Positions 20,796 to 32,166 are shown, counted from the first letter of the stretch. The stretch is 64,000 nt of DNA from Turnera subulata (GCA_028386065.3 JAKUCV010006264.1:16580-80579); one strand, 5' to 3'. The notes: generated by a model not told the origin, from the sequence alone. Translations and numbers: made by a program.

Positions 20796-20809
20796 AAAGG
20801 TGGGTAGAA
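20796..20809 (+). promoter_or_regulatory. Tek-2 polypurine tract
   Basis: AAAGGTGGGTAGAA immediately before the LTR start, in the same position as AAGTGGGGTAGAA in Tek-3. Confidence 0.75.
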
Positions 20810-20810
20810 C

Positions 20811-23198
20811 TGTAACGCCCCGGGTTTTTCGTTTTTAAATTTATATAAAAAAAAATTAGATTCTGGTTTCGGAAATAAAAATTTATTTTTGTTGGAGTTA
20901 TTAATTTTAAGTGGGTAATATATCGTGTTCGAATTTCGTCGGAAGTAAAATGCATTTCGGGTTGAAACACAAGCTTATCGTAGTTTTAGATTAAACTACG
21001 TCGTTTTGGGTGTAAAAAAAAAAAAAAGATCAATCTGGGCGTGTTGACCAAGCCAAACCAAATGACAGGTCGTCTGGCCGGCTGGGTCAAACCCTCCTCT
21101 TCTTCTTTCTTTTCTTTTCTCTTCTCTTTCTTCTCTCTTCGTTTTATTTTCCGCCGCTACCTTCAACGGCTTTGTCCCCCACAATCTGTTTCAATCATGC
21201 AATCAACGACATGATACTCCACCATCTCTCCCTTTTTCTTTCCTTGTTCCTTTCCTTTTCTTTTCTTCTTTATTCTTTTACCCTTTCCCTTAATCTCCTC
21301 TTACCGCCACCATTGCTTCTGTCTCTCTTCAAATCGCCGCTCACACAAAACCGAGGACCGGCGCCACCACTGCATCGAGGAAGGAAGAAGGACAGTGACG
21401 GGTGCACGGACTTGAGCTGAGCTCGAGGTTGCAGTCGCCACACCGCTTCTACTGGACGGAGAGCAGGCGGTGGTGAGGAGGCTCGACGCGAGATCCAACG
21501 AGGCTTTGCTGCAGGTTCCGTCGCCATTGTTGGTAAGCTCTTGCCGCCTTCCTGTGTTTTGCTCTATCTTCTTTGTTCGGCTCGAGGTGGTGTTGTATCT
21601 AACCTAGGCGGGTTGTTGTTGTGTGTTGTTGTCGGTGGTGGTTGTGTGTTGGTGGACGGCGATGGGTGTGTGTGTATCGTGGTGGTTTTGTGGCAGTGTT
21701 GGGTTGTGGCATTCGGGTTCATGTTGGTCAGGAATTACTCGAATTGAGTATACCCTAAGCAGGAATTACTCGGTGACTTGGAGATTTCTTAATCGGATAG
21801 TTAGGGTCAGGAATTACTCGAATTGAGTATACCCTAAGCATGCATGCACGATTTTTACGTTTTAAATTGTTTAGTGATTATTTTATATGCCGGTATTTAG
21901 GCACGGGTAATACCTCGGGAGCTGGGGAGTCGGGCTCGAGGAGAAGTCATAATAAACTTTTCGAGGTGACATTACAAGTCTTTTACATATGTTTTGTGAA
22001 TGCATGTTGTTGTGGTTAGTTAGTTTACATGCCTTGTTTGCTACATGCGGTGATTGGGATTATGTGCCTGTTTGCTCTCACATGTCTAATTTCGGTATAA
22101 GAAATTGCTATGGAATATAACATGTTGTTATCTTTTGGCGATAGTGTGAGGATTATGGGCCAAAAGCTCGGATATGAGTATAATACATAAAGTTCACACT
22201 TCCCTGGAAAACATAATGTATGGTACATAGAACTGTAAAGGACAACTAAGAATAAAATACTAAATTCTACTGTGAAGTTGACCGGCAGCCCCGAGGGAGG
22301 GTTGGGTACCCTCGGGTCACTTTATGTGGTTTAGCATGGTTATCCCAAGGGAAGGTAGGTGCACCCCTGGAAGACTTGCATCAGTTAGGTGTGTCTGAGT
22401 GCACCCTTGGGGAGCTAGCGGCCACTCGAGGTTTTATCGGTGGTTTTTGACCTCAGAATCTACCCCTTCTGAGGTTTGACACTTGGGTTTCACACCCGGA
22501 TCTGATCAGATGCGCTATCGAGACTTGACTCACAGTAGAGGGCCCAGAATAATAACAAATCACGTTGAAACTAAATAATAAATGCAATAATGCGGAAAGA
22601 TGACTATGTGTTGGTGTGTGATTCTAATATTGCTTGTATGCTATACTTGTGCTAGTGAACAACTCACCCCACGAGCATGACTTCACTTTACTTGTATACA
22701 TAGACTTTTAGTGATCATTGAGTAGGCGACTCACATAATCGCCACCGTTGTTTTTCAGACCTTAGTTAGCGTGTTGTTCTCGCCTCTACCTTCCGACTCG
22801 GAGTTCAGACGCGGATACCTCAGCAGGTAGTTGTGCTTCATCTCTCGGTTGGATCCATAGAACCCATATGCATGTTGTTTTCTCTATCACGATTTTATGA
22901 TATTCATCTTCCGCTGCCTAAGACTTATTTTGAGATGTCACAATTGGTTCATTACTTTGTTGGCAGTTGCCGGGACCGGATTTGTGTTATTATTTCGGCG
23001 CATTGCCGGGTTGGCTTTTGACTTATTAGGCTGGTTTATTTCCTTACATTTTATGACATCTTGGTGTTAATAAGTTTTTATGGATAATGTTTGTGTGCCG
23101 AGCCACTGGTTTACGTACCACGGGTTTCAAGGGTATTTTGGTAAATTTCTTTCCATTTAATTGTTTTATTACTAAAAATTTGGGATACGGGCGCTTCA
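20811..23198 (+). repeat. Tek-2 3' LTR (2388 bp)
   Basis: It starts TGTAACGCCCCGGG after the polypurine tract and ends TTTGGGATACGGGCGCTTCA, like the GGGACACGGGCGTTTCA end of Tek-3. Landmarks are AAACTACGTCGTTTTGGG near 20993, a CT-rich tract (21090-21310), a duplicated 'CAGGAATTACTCGAATTGAGTA' block (21730 and 21810), and TTCTACTGTGAAGTTGACCGG (22265) followed by a CCCTCGGG-rich stretch. No 5' partner is present in the window. Confidence 0.8.
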
Positions 23199-24284
23199 AC
23201 ATGTCTCTGTTGTAATAAATTGCTCTTTACATGTTCTTAACCAGTTTTCTTGTTTGGTTGTTGCATACTTGATACATGTTTGAGTTCTGGCCAAACCCTC
23301 GCATGATTACAGGTAGCTAGGTGAAGGACCGAAAGGAGAAACCATAGCTACTGGAACAATAACAACCAACCCTTAGTTTTTAGCTTTTGACTAGAGTTAG
23401 AAACTAATTGAGGAACTAGCCTCAACACCAATCCTCAACCCCTGTGTTTAACCGATACGAGAGCATTAGGAATGTGAGAACCATAGGAGGCACCTGTGAG
23501 CGAAAGCAAATGGGTGCAGTATAAGTTGAGAGCGCCTGCAAGAACCGATTTTATTAACTGACTCTTTTGCTATCAACAGCCTCAGCCTGTACACAGCACA
23601 GCCTCAGCCTGTGCCTAGTACAGCCTCACTCTATGACAACATTGTCAAAAAGATAACACAATTCCCAATTTGATTCTTGATTGACTATTGGGGAGTTTCT
23701 TTTAATCAAGTAGTAGCCTGGTGAAGGACCGAAAGGAGAAGCCAGGAGTGCTAGACCAACAATAAGACAGCCTTCACCCCCCAGCCGTTCGAAAGAAGAT
23801 AGGGAGAGACTGTGGGTATTTAGCACCAACACTAAACTTCACCCTTAAGTGAACGTCTATTCTAGTGAAAAGGGGTAGATGGAAGCTTAGGGAACTATCA
23901 ATAAGATCGAAAGCTATTGAAGTTCACTAGGTTGGGAGCCCCTTCAAAACATTTTATTAGATACAGCCTAACCCACAGGCTCAGCCTGTGCCTGAGGCTG
24001 TTGAGCAATTTAAGGCATAAAACAGGACATGTGAATCCCGGATGCCTAAGACTTCTCTCAATCTGATCTCTTCCTATTTCAATTCTGCTCTTAGTTTTAT
24101 TTCGTTGCTTAGTTTATATTTCAATTAGCATACACCCGAAAATCACCTCTTATTGTTCATTTCCAGCCTAATTTGTCTAATTTGAAGGATAACAGGCTCA
24201 ACCCAGTCCCTGTTGGTACAACCTTGATAAGTACTACAACAACCCTGTGCACTTGCAGGAACCCGTTGCGGATAGATGACATCA
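23199..24284 (+). repeat. Ath-4 5' LTR, left part missing
   Basis: It matches the last 1.1 kb of the LTR at 26280-28437 and ends GATAGATGACATCA directly before the primer site. The first bases ACATG are the flank of the inserted Tek-2. It carries clustered CAGCCTCAGCCTGT motifs at 23576-23640 and 23966-24003. Confidence 0.85.
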
Positions 24285-24290
24285 AGTATT

Positions 24291-24308
24291 TGGCGCCGTT
24301 GCCGGGGA
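24291..24308 (+). promoter_or_regulatory. Primer-binding site, tRNA-Asp type (Ath-4)
   Basis: TGGCGCCGTTGCCGGGGA, complementary to the 3' end of plant tRNA-Asp as known for Athila, six bases after the LTR end. Confidence 0.9.
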
Positions 24309-26264
24309 CTGGTGCTTGATACTATTACCTTTTATTTGGATTTATTTGGCTTTTTATTATCTAAACATTTCTTTTTATGCTCATTTGGTTGTTTTTGTTT
24401 TCTTTGTGTGTTTTTCTTGTGTTGCTAACCTCTAGGTGTTGCAAATCGATGCAAAAGAAATTGACAAGTCAGAATTTAGCCAGGGAAGTTCTAAACCCTT
24501 TCCACCTTTACATTTCATGACGCTTTGCAAATGGTGGTTTACGTGCTAACACACACAGAATGAGCCTGTGTTATTTTGCATTTTGATTAGGTCATTCCAC
24601 CTACCCAATGGCTAATTCAGCAAAGTAAGAGAACTAGACTTGTTTAGAAAAGGAACTGATCAATCCTGTCTACACAAACCACTACCCCCTCCCCTATTCG
24701 ATTTGGAACATTTTAGAGTTTACTTTAGATAACCCCCTCTTACCATATAGCTTAGTTTCATTTTGGGGTACTCTAGTATTCGTTATTTTCTTTGAAATTT
24801 GCTATGTGTGATTCTTTTTTTTAATTAATTTCGGCATTGCACCCTATTTTTGGTTTTGTTTGGCAGTGAGGACACTGCAGATTTTTAGTTTGGGGTATTT
24901 TAGGGTGCAATTTAGCCATGCATGACTTCATGTACTTTTTTGAATTTCAATAAATGCAATTTCAAGTTCATCTATTTTCATTATATTTCTGATAGTGTGA
25001 GCCTGTCTCTATATTTAGGCATCCTTTCTTATTCCATTAAATTCTGCTCAATTTTCAATCTTATGACTTGTCTTACCTTTCCAAAGAAACAGAGCAGGAC
25101 TAATCAAGTAGCAAAATTCCATTAAATCTGTCACTTGGGAAGATTCTTATCAAATTTTTTCTAAATTAAACAGGCTCAGTCTGTTTACCGTAGAACAGGC
25201 CCTTACCTCTATCAAGGCGATATTTTAAGCTGAGTTTACAAGCAAAGAAAGGATCTAGGCTATCTTCGGCATACCTACAGACCACACAAAACCACCACTC
25301 ACTCATCAGACCCTTGCAACCCTCATTTGAGCCAATTCTGATGGCCCCATTTCATTCATTTACCCTGCATACTCCACCTCAACCTTTGCAGCCAAAACAG
25401 GGGCCGTCAGTATCTAAGAGCACATTTTCCTTCAAACAGCCTCACCCTGTCGATGAGTCTGTGAGTAAGATTTGATCAAGTTTAGAAATGAGATGCCCAT
25501 ACTCAGCCAGTACAAAAATCAGATCGCCAACAGATACATGTACTTCCCTCTCTCTTGAAAAAGAAAAAGGAAAGATGAAAATAGGAAAAAAAAGTAAAGA
25601 AAAAAAAACAAAATAAAGAAAAGGGAGGAAGGAAAGAGGCAACATCTGGCGAATCATACTCCATCCTAGAACACAAATCCAATGCAATTGTTGGAGTAGT
25701 TGGTTGCACCAAAAGGTGGCTGAAGCTTTGGGTTATAGTTGTTGAACAACATGAGACCTTAGAAATTATGAAGTAAAAACAGCCTCTACACAGTTTCAGG
25801 CTGTTCATGAACAAAAACCAAAAGAATCGAGTTCACAGGTCATTGACCCTTGCTAAATCCGTCCTCCCTCCATTGACGACCATCACCTGGCCTCAATACA
25901 ACACAGTTAAGCCCTAGTGATCCTAGCATGATGACTTATGCGCATTAGCGGGGACAAGAGGTAATGGGTTTGGATATGAGGTAATGTTTTCACTTCCCGA
26001 AAAATAATTTTTGCAGGATCCCTTTGACGACAGATGATTAGAGGTTAGTTGCAAGATTACTCCTGTGGTTTTTATGACAAAAACTACTGACAAGGAATTT
26101 GATTGAAATTGATGCAGTCTTGAAGGGAAATAAAAGAATGCTTAAATCGAGACATCACAAGGGAGAAACCTAGTGAAAATTTGATGCATTGGAATTAGCC
26201 TTTTTCTTCCCTTCAAATCATGCCTCCTTACGTTCTCTGTTTGCTTGAGGACAAGCAAAATCCT
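24309..26264 (+). other. Ath-4 non-coding interior
   Basis: No gene found. It holds a leader with several CAGCCTGTG-type motifs and the module TTGGCAGTGAGGACACTGCAG…TTTAGTTTGGGGTATT (24863-24901). This module is bracketed by the inverted repeat ATTGCACCCTA (24836) and TAGGGTGCAAT (24902). An A/G-rich stretch is at 25555-25640. The segment resembles the 3' untranslated region of Ath-7 in reverse, so the element probably arose by deletion of all gag-pol. Confidence 0.6.
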
Positions 26265-26279
26265 CAGTTTGGGGTATTT
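26265..26279 (+). promoter_or_regulatory. Ath-4 polypurine tract
   Basis: CAGTTTGGGGTATTT directly before the LTR TG, preceded by TTGAGGACAAGCAAAATCCT. Confidence 0.8.
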
Positions 26280-28437
26280 TGATGAGTGTGAAATATGCAT
26301 AGTTTTAGGCATGATATTAGAGATAAATTGCTCATATTTCACTACGATCATACGCCTCCCTATGCACTATTTCATCAAATTTCCAATAATTCCACCCCTT
26401 ACTGCATAATTAGTGATTTCAGGTGCATTTCGACCAATTCGGGAGGATTTCATTGCATTTGAAGAAACAGCCTCTATTACAGCATGAGCCTGTTTCGGAT
26501 CACAGTATGAGCCTGTCTCTGACCACACCCTGAGCCTGTCCCTGAGGCTGTTGTTCACTGAAATTTCAATTGGGGGCGGCAAACCATCTTCAAATCACAA
26601 GATTTCCACTAAGACTCACAGCCCTCGCCTCTATCCAAAGAGAACTTATGACGTTTCATCATCTACAGAAGAGGCTGAAATCGATTGGAGAAGGAAGTCG
26701 AAGGAGGACTGCAAATAGACCATGCACAGGCTCAGCCTGTGTCTCGACAGCCTCAGCCTGTGCATCTTGCATAACCCAAAAATTGCAAGAGAAATATAAA
26801 ATTACACCACTTGCACCACTTGCTCCACTAACATAAACAAACATTCTCCTGACGTTCCCAGAGCACTTTCCAGAGGAAAAGGGATAGGTACATGCAACTC
26901 AGAGAGAATCCACCGTAAAGAATGAATATCCTCTGTAAAGGGTACCTTGGAACTTACAATCCACCAATCAACTTGCTGCCCATCACGCCTATCTGAGACA
27001 CATGCTGGAAAGCTGACGAACCAACATGCCCAAACCCCCATACCTTCCAGCAAGTTGGAAGGAAGAAGAACAGAGGAGCTGCACCTACAAAAGAAGAAGG
27101 GGAGAAGTGACGACGATCCCATGAATCCAGGGAACAACACATCGATTAAAAACACCCAGAGAATGGCAGAAGTGTTGGGAACAGAGGCAAAAATCCAGTT
27201 TCAAGGGGCATACGATTCTACAGCTTTTGCTGTAGAAATCGTGCTGCCCCTAGCCTCCAAGTTGTTCTTAACCCAATGCTTTTCCTTGTTTTTGTTGTTC
27301 TTGTATTTCTGGGTATGAATTAAACAACCCCTCTTAGGGTGAAGGGGTACAACATGTCTCTTGTTTTATTGTAATAAACTGCTCTTTACATGTTCTTAAC
27401 CCGTTTTCTTGTTTGGTTGTTGCATACTTAATACATGTTTGAGTTGTGGCCAAACCCTCGCATGATTACTGGTAGCTAGGTGAAGGACCGAATGGAGAAA
27501 CCATAGCTACTGGAACAATAACAACCACCCCTTAGTTTTTAGCTTTTGACTAGAGTTAGAAACTAATTGAGGAACTAGCCTCAACACCAATCCTAAACCC
27601 CTGTGTATGCGAGAGCATTAGGAATGTGAGAACCATGGGAGGCACCTGTGAGCGAAAGCAAATGGGTGCAGTATAGGTTGAGAGCACCTGCAAGAACCGA
27701 TTCTATTAATTGACTCTTTTGCTGTCAACAGCCTTAGCCTGTACACAGCATAGCCTCAGCCTGAGCCTAGTACAGCCTCAGTCTGTGACAACATAGTCAA
27801 GAAGATAACACAATTCCTAATTTGATTCTTGATCGACTATTGGGGAGTTTCTTTTAATCATGTAGTAGCCTGGTGAAGGACCGAAAGGAGAAGCCAGGAG
27901 TGCCAGACCAACAATAAGTCAGCCTTCACCCCCCAGCCGTTCGAATGAAGATAGGGAGAGACTGTGGGTATTTAGCATCAACACTAAACTTCACCCTTAA
28001 GTGAACGTCTATTCTAATGATAGGGGGTAGATGGATGCTTAGGGAACTATCAATAAGAACGAAAGCCGTTAATAGTACACTAGGTTGGGAGCCCTTTCAA
28101 GACATTTTATTAGATACAGCCTCACCCACAGGCTCAGCCTGTGCCTGAGGCTGTTGAGCAATTTAAGGCATAAAACAGGACATGTGAACCTCGGATGCCT
28201 AAGACTTCTCTCAATCTGATCTCTTCCTATTTCAATTCTGCTGTTAGTTTAATTTCTTTGCTTAGTTTATATTTCAATTAGCATACACCCGAAAATCACC
28301 TCTTATTGTTCATTTCTAGCCTAATTTTTCTAATTTGAAGGGTAACAGGCTCAACCCAGTCCCTGTGGATACGACCTTGACAAGTACTACAACAACCCTG
28401 CGCACTTGCAGGAGCCCGTTGCGGATAGACGACATCA
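26280..28437 (+). repeat. Ath-4 3' LTR (2158 bp)
   Basis: It starts TGATGAGTGTGAAATATGC and ends GATAGACGACATCA. The palindromic CAGGCTCAGCCTG-type motif is present in at least six places (26465-26555, 26722-26760, 27726-27790, 28117-28155). Frames of 117-123 codons in 26800-27320 are open on both strands but have no motif and are treated as chance. Confidence 0.85.
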
Positions 28438-28795
28438 GTCACACATTACAAGGTACTTAGGGGAAACATCTACGATTCCTATATGCAAGGGTATGCAGCT
28501 GGTTTTGGGGCATAGACCGTAGCTAGAGAATCCCACGGCCGGAGTTGCGTTGAAATCCATCCCAGCGAACGGCGATTGAGGCTTTCGACCAAAAGGCATA
28601 GGTCATGATCTCCTATACGACCCGATTTAACACAATCTTAAAGTGTAGGGCATAGCATACAATATATATACATAATGAAAAATGCATTGCGGAGGCTGAT
28701 GACAAAGAACAACTATGAACAAAATACACATTGGAGTGGCATCCTAGAATCCTGTTCGTCCCGTTTTCTCCATCACAAAGGAAGTAAAACTTTTC

Positions 28796-28813
28796 TCCCC
28801 AGTGGAATCGCCA
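28796..28813 (-). promoter_or_regulatory. Primer-binding site of Ogre-b (tRNA-Arg-like)
   Basis: Minus strand TGGCGATTCCACTGGGGA, close to the TGGCGACTC…CTGGGGA type reported for Ogre elements, seven bases from the LTR end TGTGAGCACCG (plus strand, 28820). Confidence 0.7.
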
Positions 28814-28819
28814 GCTTTC

Positions 28820-30334
28820 TGTGAGCACCGAAACCTCTGGCCAAGTTGGCGGGATATCACCTCGTGACCGTGGCTTAAGAACGATGGCCTACAATTCGTG
28901 ATGTTTCATATGAACTAGCTTAGCTTAAGTGGAGGGAACCGATTCGATGTAGGCTAAGCAGAATATGCATGCACGGTGTTCGCACTTCGGCTAAGTTCAT
29001 TCACAGAAGTTGCCAGAAATCCGAACAAACTCACTGAAGTAGTGGGCACACACTATTCTTGGTGTTCTCTTGTTTGTCCTCTGAACACGGAGTCGCCACC
29101 CGAATTTATTAAGTGAAAATTTGAGGAAACCCCGTTGTTGACTCCGGATAATTCACTGATCTCGAAACCAAGAGAAGGGTCCGGGGATTCGTTTATCACT
29201 GACTACCATCTTTACCAAGACAATACCGGTAATATTAGAAGCCAAACAAATGTGTACAGTTCATAGTTGGAGCAAGTACCTCATATAAACAAACAAAACA
29301 TACAAACAAATACGAAATAAAACACACAATATTCACATATTTGAGCTTGCGCCTCATCCACTTGAGATTGCCTACATGACCCCCCACATTGGGTTCAAAA
29401 CTCTCGTAGTTCTTCCCGAAAGGGAACCCCTATCGTCTGACCAAACGGCAAAATCTCCTCAAAGTCCTGGGTGACCACCTCAGGACACATTATCAAAACT
29501 TTTCATTATTTTTATCGAAAGGCCCTATTCCTTTAGATTCACAAAAAAAAAACAAATATCAAAATGCCCCATTCCTTTAGATTTTGGTGATTAAGGGCCC
29601 CATTCCCTCAAACATACAAAACATCTTTTGATTTAAAAATATCCAAAGGCCTCATTCCTCTGGATTTTGGTGGTTAGGGCCTCCATTCCCTCGTACACAT
29701 AATACATCTTTTGATTAAAAAATATCCAAAGACCCCATTCTTCTGGATTTTTATGGTTAAGGAACCCATTCTCTCAAATACACAAAATATTTTTTTATTT
29801 AAAAATATCCAAAGGACCCATTCCCTTAGATTTTGGTGAAGGGTCCCATTCCTTTAAACCTATAAAACATCTTTTGAGTTGAAAATATCCAAAGGCCTCA
29901 TTTCTTAGAATTTTGGTGATTAAAAGCATCTCTTTTCCTTAAACAAAAATCATATTTTGTAAATAGAATTTAAAAGTCTCATTCGCTTAGAATTTAGTGA
30001 TTTAAAGGATCCCATTCCCTTAAAAACAAGACATCTTTTCCTTGAAGATCCAAATGTCTCATTCCTTTAGGTTTTAAAAAATTCCATTTCCTTAAACACA
30101 AACAAAAACATCTTTTCTTTGAAGAATCTAAAGCTCTCATTCCTTTTGATTTTAGTGATTAAAGGATCCCATTTCCTTAAACACAAAAAAAATATATTTT
30201 ATTTGAAGTATCTAAATGTCTCATTCCTGTAGATTTTGGTGACCAAAGGGTCCCATTTCCTAAAAACAAAAATTATTTTTTTTTCTTTGGAGAGTATGGG
30301 TGTACACACCTGAATTCATTACTTGAATTGAGTG
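28820..30334 (-). repeat. Ogre-b LTR
   Basis: On the plus strand it starts TGTGAGCACCGAAACC. It contains the 77-86-bp tandem array at 29523-30293. It abuts the Ogre-c LTR, whose own start is at about 30335. No partner is in the window. Confidence 0.6.
29523..30293. repeat. Tandem array, about 9 units of 77-86 bp
   Basis: Unit text: CCCATTCCTTTAGATTTTGG, TGATTAAGGGTCCCATTCC, CTTAAACACAAAACATCTTT, TATTTGAAAATATCCAAAGG. Unit starts were read at about 29567, 29651, 29733, 29817, 29897, 29978, 30058, 30135 and 30220, with a partial unit at 29523. Units diverge gradually along the array and each contains an internal sub-repeat of CCCATTCC. It lies inside an LTR. Confidence 0.85.
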
Positions 30335-31656
30335 TGTGTAACACCCAAATTTGACCAACGAATTATCTACGAAAATTGGAATTTAAACATACTTGAGCTT
30401 CGGATGATAAGATAATTCAATCCTAGGAAGAAGACATGTTGAGAATTTAATCTAGAAGAAATAATATATTTTGGTAAATTGGACCCTTATGTATTTGAAT
30501 ACTAGGATTAATGAGATGATTTAATCTTAAGGTAAAATATATATCAAGGTTTATTTATACTAAAATATGTTTTATTTCATTGCTTGGGCCTTTTATTTGT
30601 GTTTAACCCGATTATATTGAGATGATTTATTTTTGGGTTAATGATAGGTTTGAGAGCCAAGTTAATGGATTCTCCAGAGTTTAATTAGCCTATAAACACT
30701 TTACTTGCAGACTAATTTCGGTTCTGATTTTTGTTGAAAATCAGGATCAAATCACCCTTTAGTTAGTAAATGTGTTTTCAGTATGATTTTGCTTAAAATG
30801 GGTGTTAATGTGTAATCAATCAGTTACGGAATGATTGAGAGGAGTAATAATCAAGTAATGGAGTGATTCTAGGTTGATTAGGGGATGATTACGCAGTAGG
30901 ATCAAAAAAAAGCTGAATTAGGGGGATTGGGGTTCGAAAAAAGGAAAGAACGAGCGATACGCGGGGTGACCAGCGGTCCTCTCGCGACGACCGCCAGGTG
31001 CCAGCAGACATCCACACATGACCACCGGCCTTGGAGGTCATCCAATAGATGACCGCCGACAGTGGCGGTCATCATTGCCCAGATTCTCCGATTTTCCCTA
31101 TTTTTGTTGCTATTTTGATCCTACGCAGGTTTGGACCAGATTTTCGGGCATAATCTTCAAAATTAAGCAGGGGTACAAGAGGTAACACTAAACCCTTTTT
31201 GGTTTATTTTTGCTGACTGTATAAGGATGCTTTTGATGATGTAAGTGGCGACTTAATGCCATGTTTAGAACTACGTGGCTTTGACCCTGGTCACTCGGGT
31301 ATGTAGGTAGTCTCGATTTTACAACGGGATGCAAGCCAATTCTTCTTCTCCTCCCCCTTCTTTTTGTTTTCCACGTTTGTACACCTGCACAAGGCACACT
31401 TGTACTCTTCAATTGCACAAGGTTTCGACCCAACATGGATGGGTGTCTAAAACCTTCCCATCCATGATGAACCCCCGATCCCATGTCTTTGGTTCGCTAA
31501 GATCATGTTGCGTAATGGAGTCATACAAAAGTTTTTCCCAAACTTTGTCCTTAATAAAATTTCGGTGGCGACTCCATTGACATGGGATTTACCAGAGGAA
31601 GAAGGTGAAAAGGAATAGGTGAGAAGGCCCAAGTGATTTTGGGTAGGAATCTCACA
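30335..31656 (+). repeat. Ogre-c 5' LTR with internal deletion
   Basis: It starts TGTGTAACACCCAAATTTGACC and ends GGGTAGGAATCTCACA. Compared with the Ogre-d LTR it lacks about 270 bp around 31165, the part that in Ogre-d carries CTATAAATAG. The hairpin array is at 30966-31073. Confidence 0.75.
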
Positions 31657-31658
31657 GT

Positions 31659-31676
31659 TGGCAACTCCGCTGGGGA
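31659..31676 (+). promoter_or_regulatory. Primer-binding site of Ogre-c
   Basis: TGGCAACTCCGCTGGGGA two bases after the LTR end; the identical word follows the Ogre-d LTR. It resembles the tRNA-Arg-type site of Ogre with one or two differences. Confidence 0.75.
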
Positions 31677-32166
31677 AGTAGTGGGTTTAAGAAACCTTGT
31701 GCAATCGTTTTGTGTGCCTTTTCACTTGTCATCATAAGTTCCTCGCTTTCTTGATGATTGATGTGAAGCTTTTACCGTAAGAGGACGCGAGAATCCAAGT
31801 CCACCACATGCTTTCTTTAACCGATGGCAGCTTCAGTGAACTCGTTTCTCGCTGCTTAGCAATGATGGGGATTAATGGGCCATGGACCTCATGCGATATC
31901 CACTATCACATGTAAGTAGGTCAACCTATTCCCTATCGGCAATCTTTAGCCCCCAACCAACTGCATGCCCTGAGCATCTCATGCATATTTAATCAATAAG
32001 TGGTACGTGCTTTTCGGTGATTATTGTTGTGAATTCAAGTAATTGTAAATAGAGTGCCCTCTTTCATTTGTACATACCTGAATAGAAAACCATCAAAAAA
32101 ATGTGAGTCAGGAAGCCTCTTGGGTACCGGGAACCCTGACACCTACGATCCAAATACTAGAGCAAG
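31677..32166 (+). other. Ogre-c untranslated leader
   Basis: No ORF of note. It is closely similar to 34437-34916 of Ogre-d, including GACCTCATGCGATATCCA and AGTAGGTCAACCTATTCC. Confidence 0.6.

Larger units (their letters stand above)
17600..23198 (+). mobile_element. Tek-2: chromovirus derivative with gag remnant and antisense genes
   Basis: Plus-strand order is Tekay-like gag (5' part missing), a pol-less gap, two minus-strand open frames, a polypurine tract and a 2.4-kb 3' LTR. No protease, RT or integrase is present. The right flank ACATG continues in Athila LTR sequence (compare 27348 onward), so Tek-2 was inserted in the Ath-4 5' LTR. The left end was lost where Ath-3 abuts. It resembles a gag-only terminal-repeat retrotransposon that has also acquired an antisense cassette. 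Confidence 0.7.
23199..28437 (+). mobile_element. Ath-4: Athila-like element without coding capacity
   Basis: It consists of a 5'-truncated LTR, tRNA-Asp primer site, about 2 kb interior, polypurine tract and a full 3' LTR. The interior has no gag or pol motif in any frame. The two LTR copies are near-identical by eye over 23199-24284 and 27346-28437, which suggests a fairly recent insertion for its class. The left part of the 5' LTR was displaced by Tek-2. Movement would have needed proteins in trans. Confidence 0.85.
28438..30334 (-). mobile_element. Ogre-b: LTR and leader of a minus-strand Tat/Ogre-like element
   Basis: On the minus strand an LTR (30334 to 28820) is followed by a primer site and about 360 bases of leader, then cut at 28438 by Ath-4. 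No gag is reached. The LTR has the Ogre-style text GGAGTCGCCACCCGAATTTATTA (29090) and an unusual tandem array. The outer boundary near 30310-30334 is uncertain. Confidence 0.65.

Noticed and set aside
24291..24308. tRNA gene fragment
   Set aside because: It is an 18-base primer-binding site next to an LTR end; no cloverleaf surrounds it.
26802..27318. Open frames of 117 and 123 codons on both strands of the Ath-4 3' LTR
   Set aside because: Same DNA read on both strands, no motif, and equivalent stretches in Ath-2 and Ath-6 are broken.
29523..30293. CRISPR-like array
   Set aside because: Whole units repeat head to tail with no unique spacers, and the context is a plant LTR.
31565..31580. 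Second primer-binding-like word (TGGCGACTCCATTGAC) inside the Ogre-c LTR
   Set aside because: It lies about 80 bases inside the LTR and lacks the GGGGA end; the site at 31659 follows the LTR CA directly.
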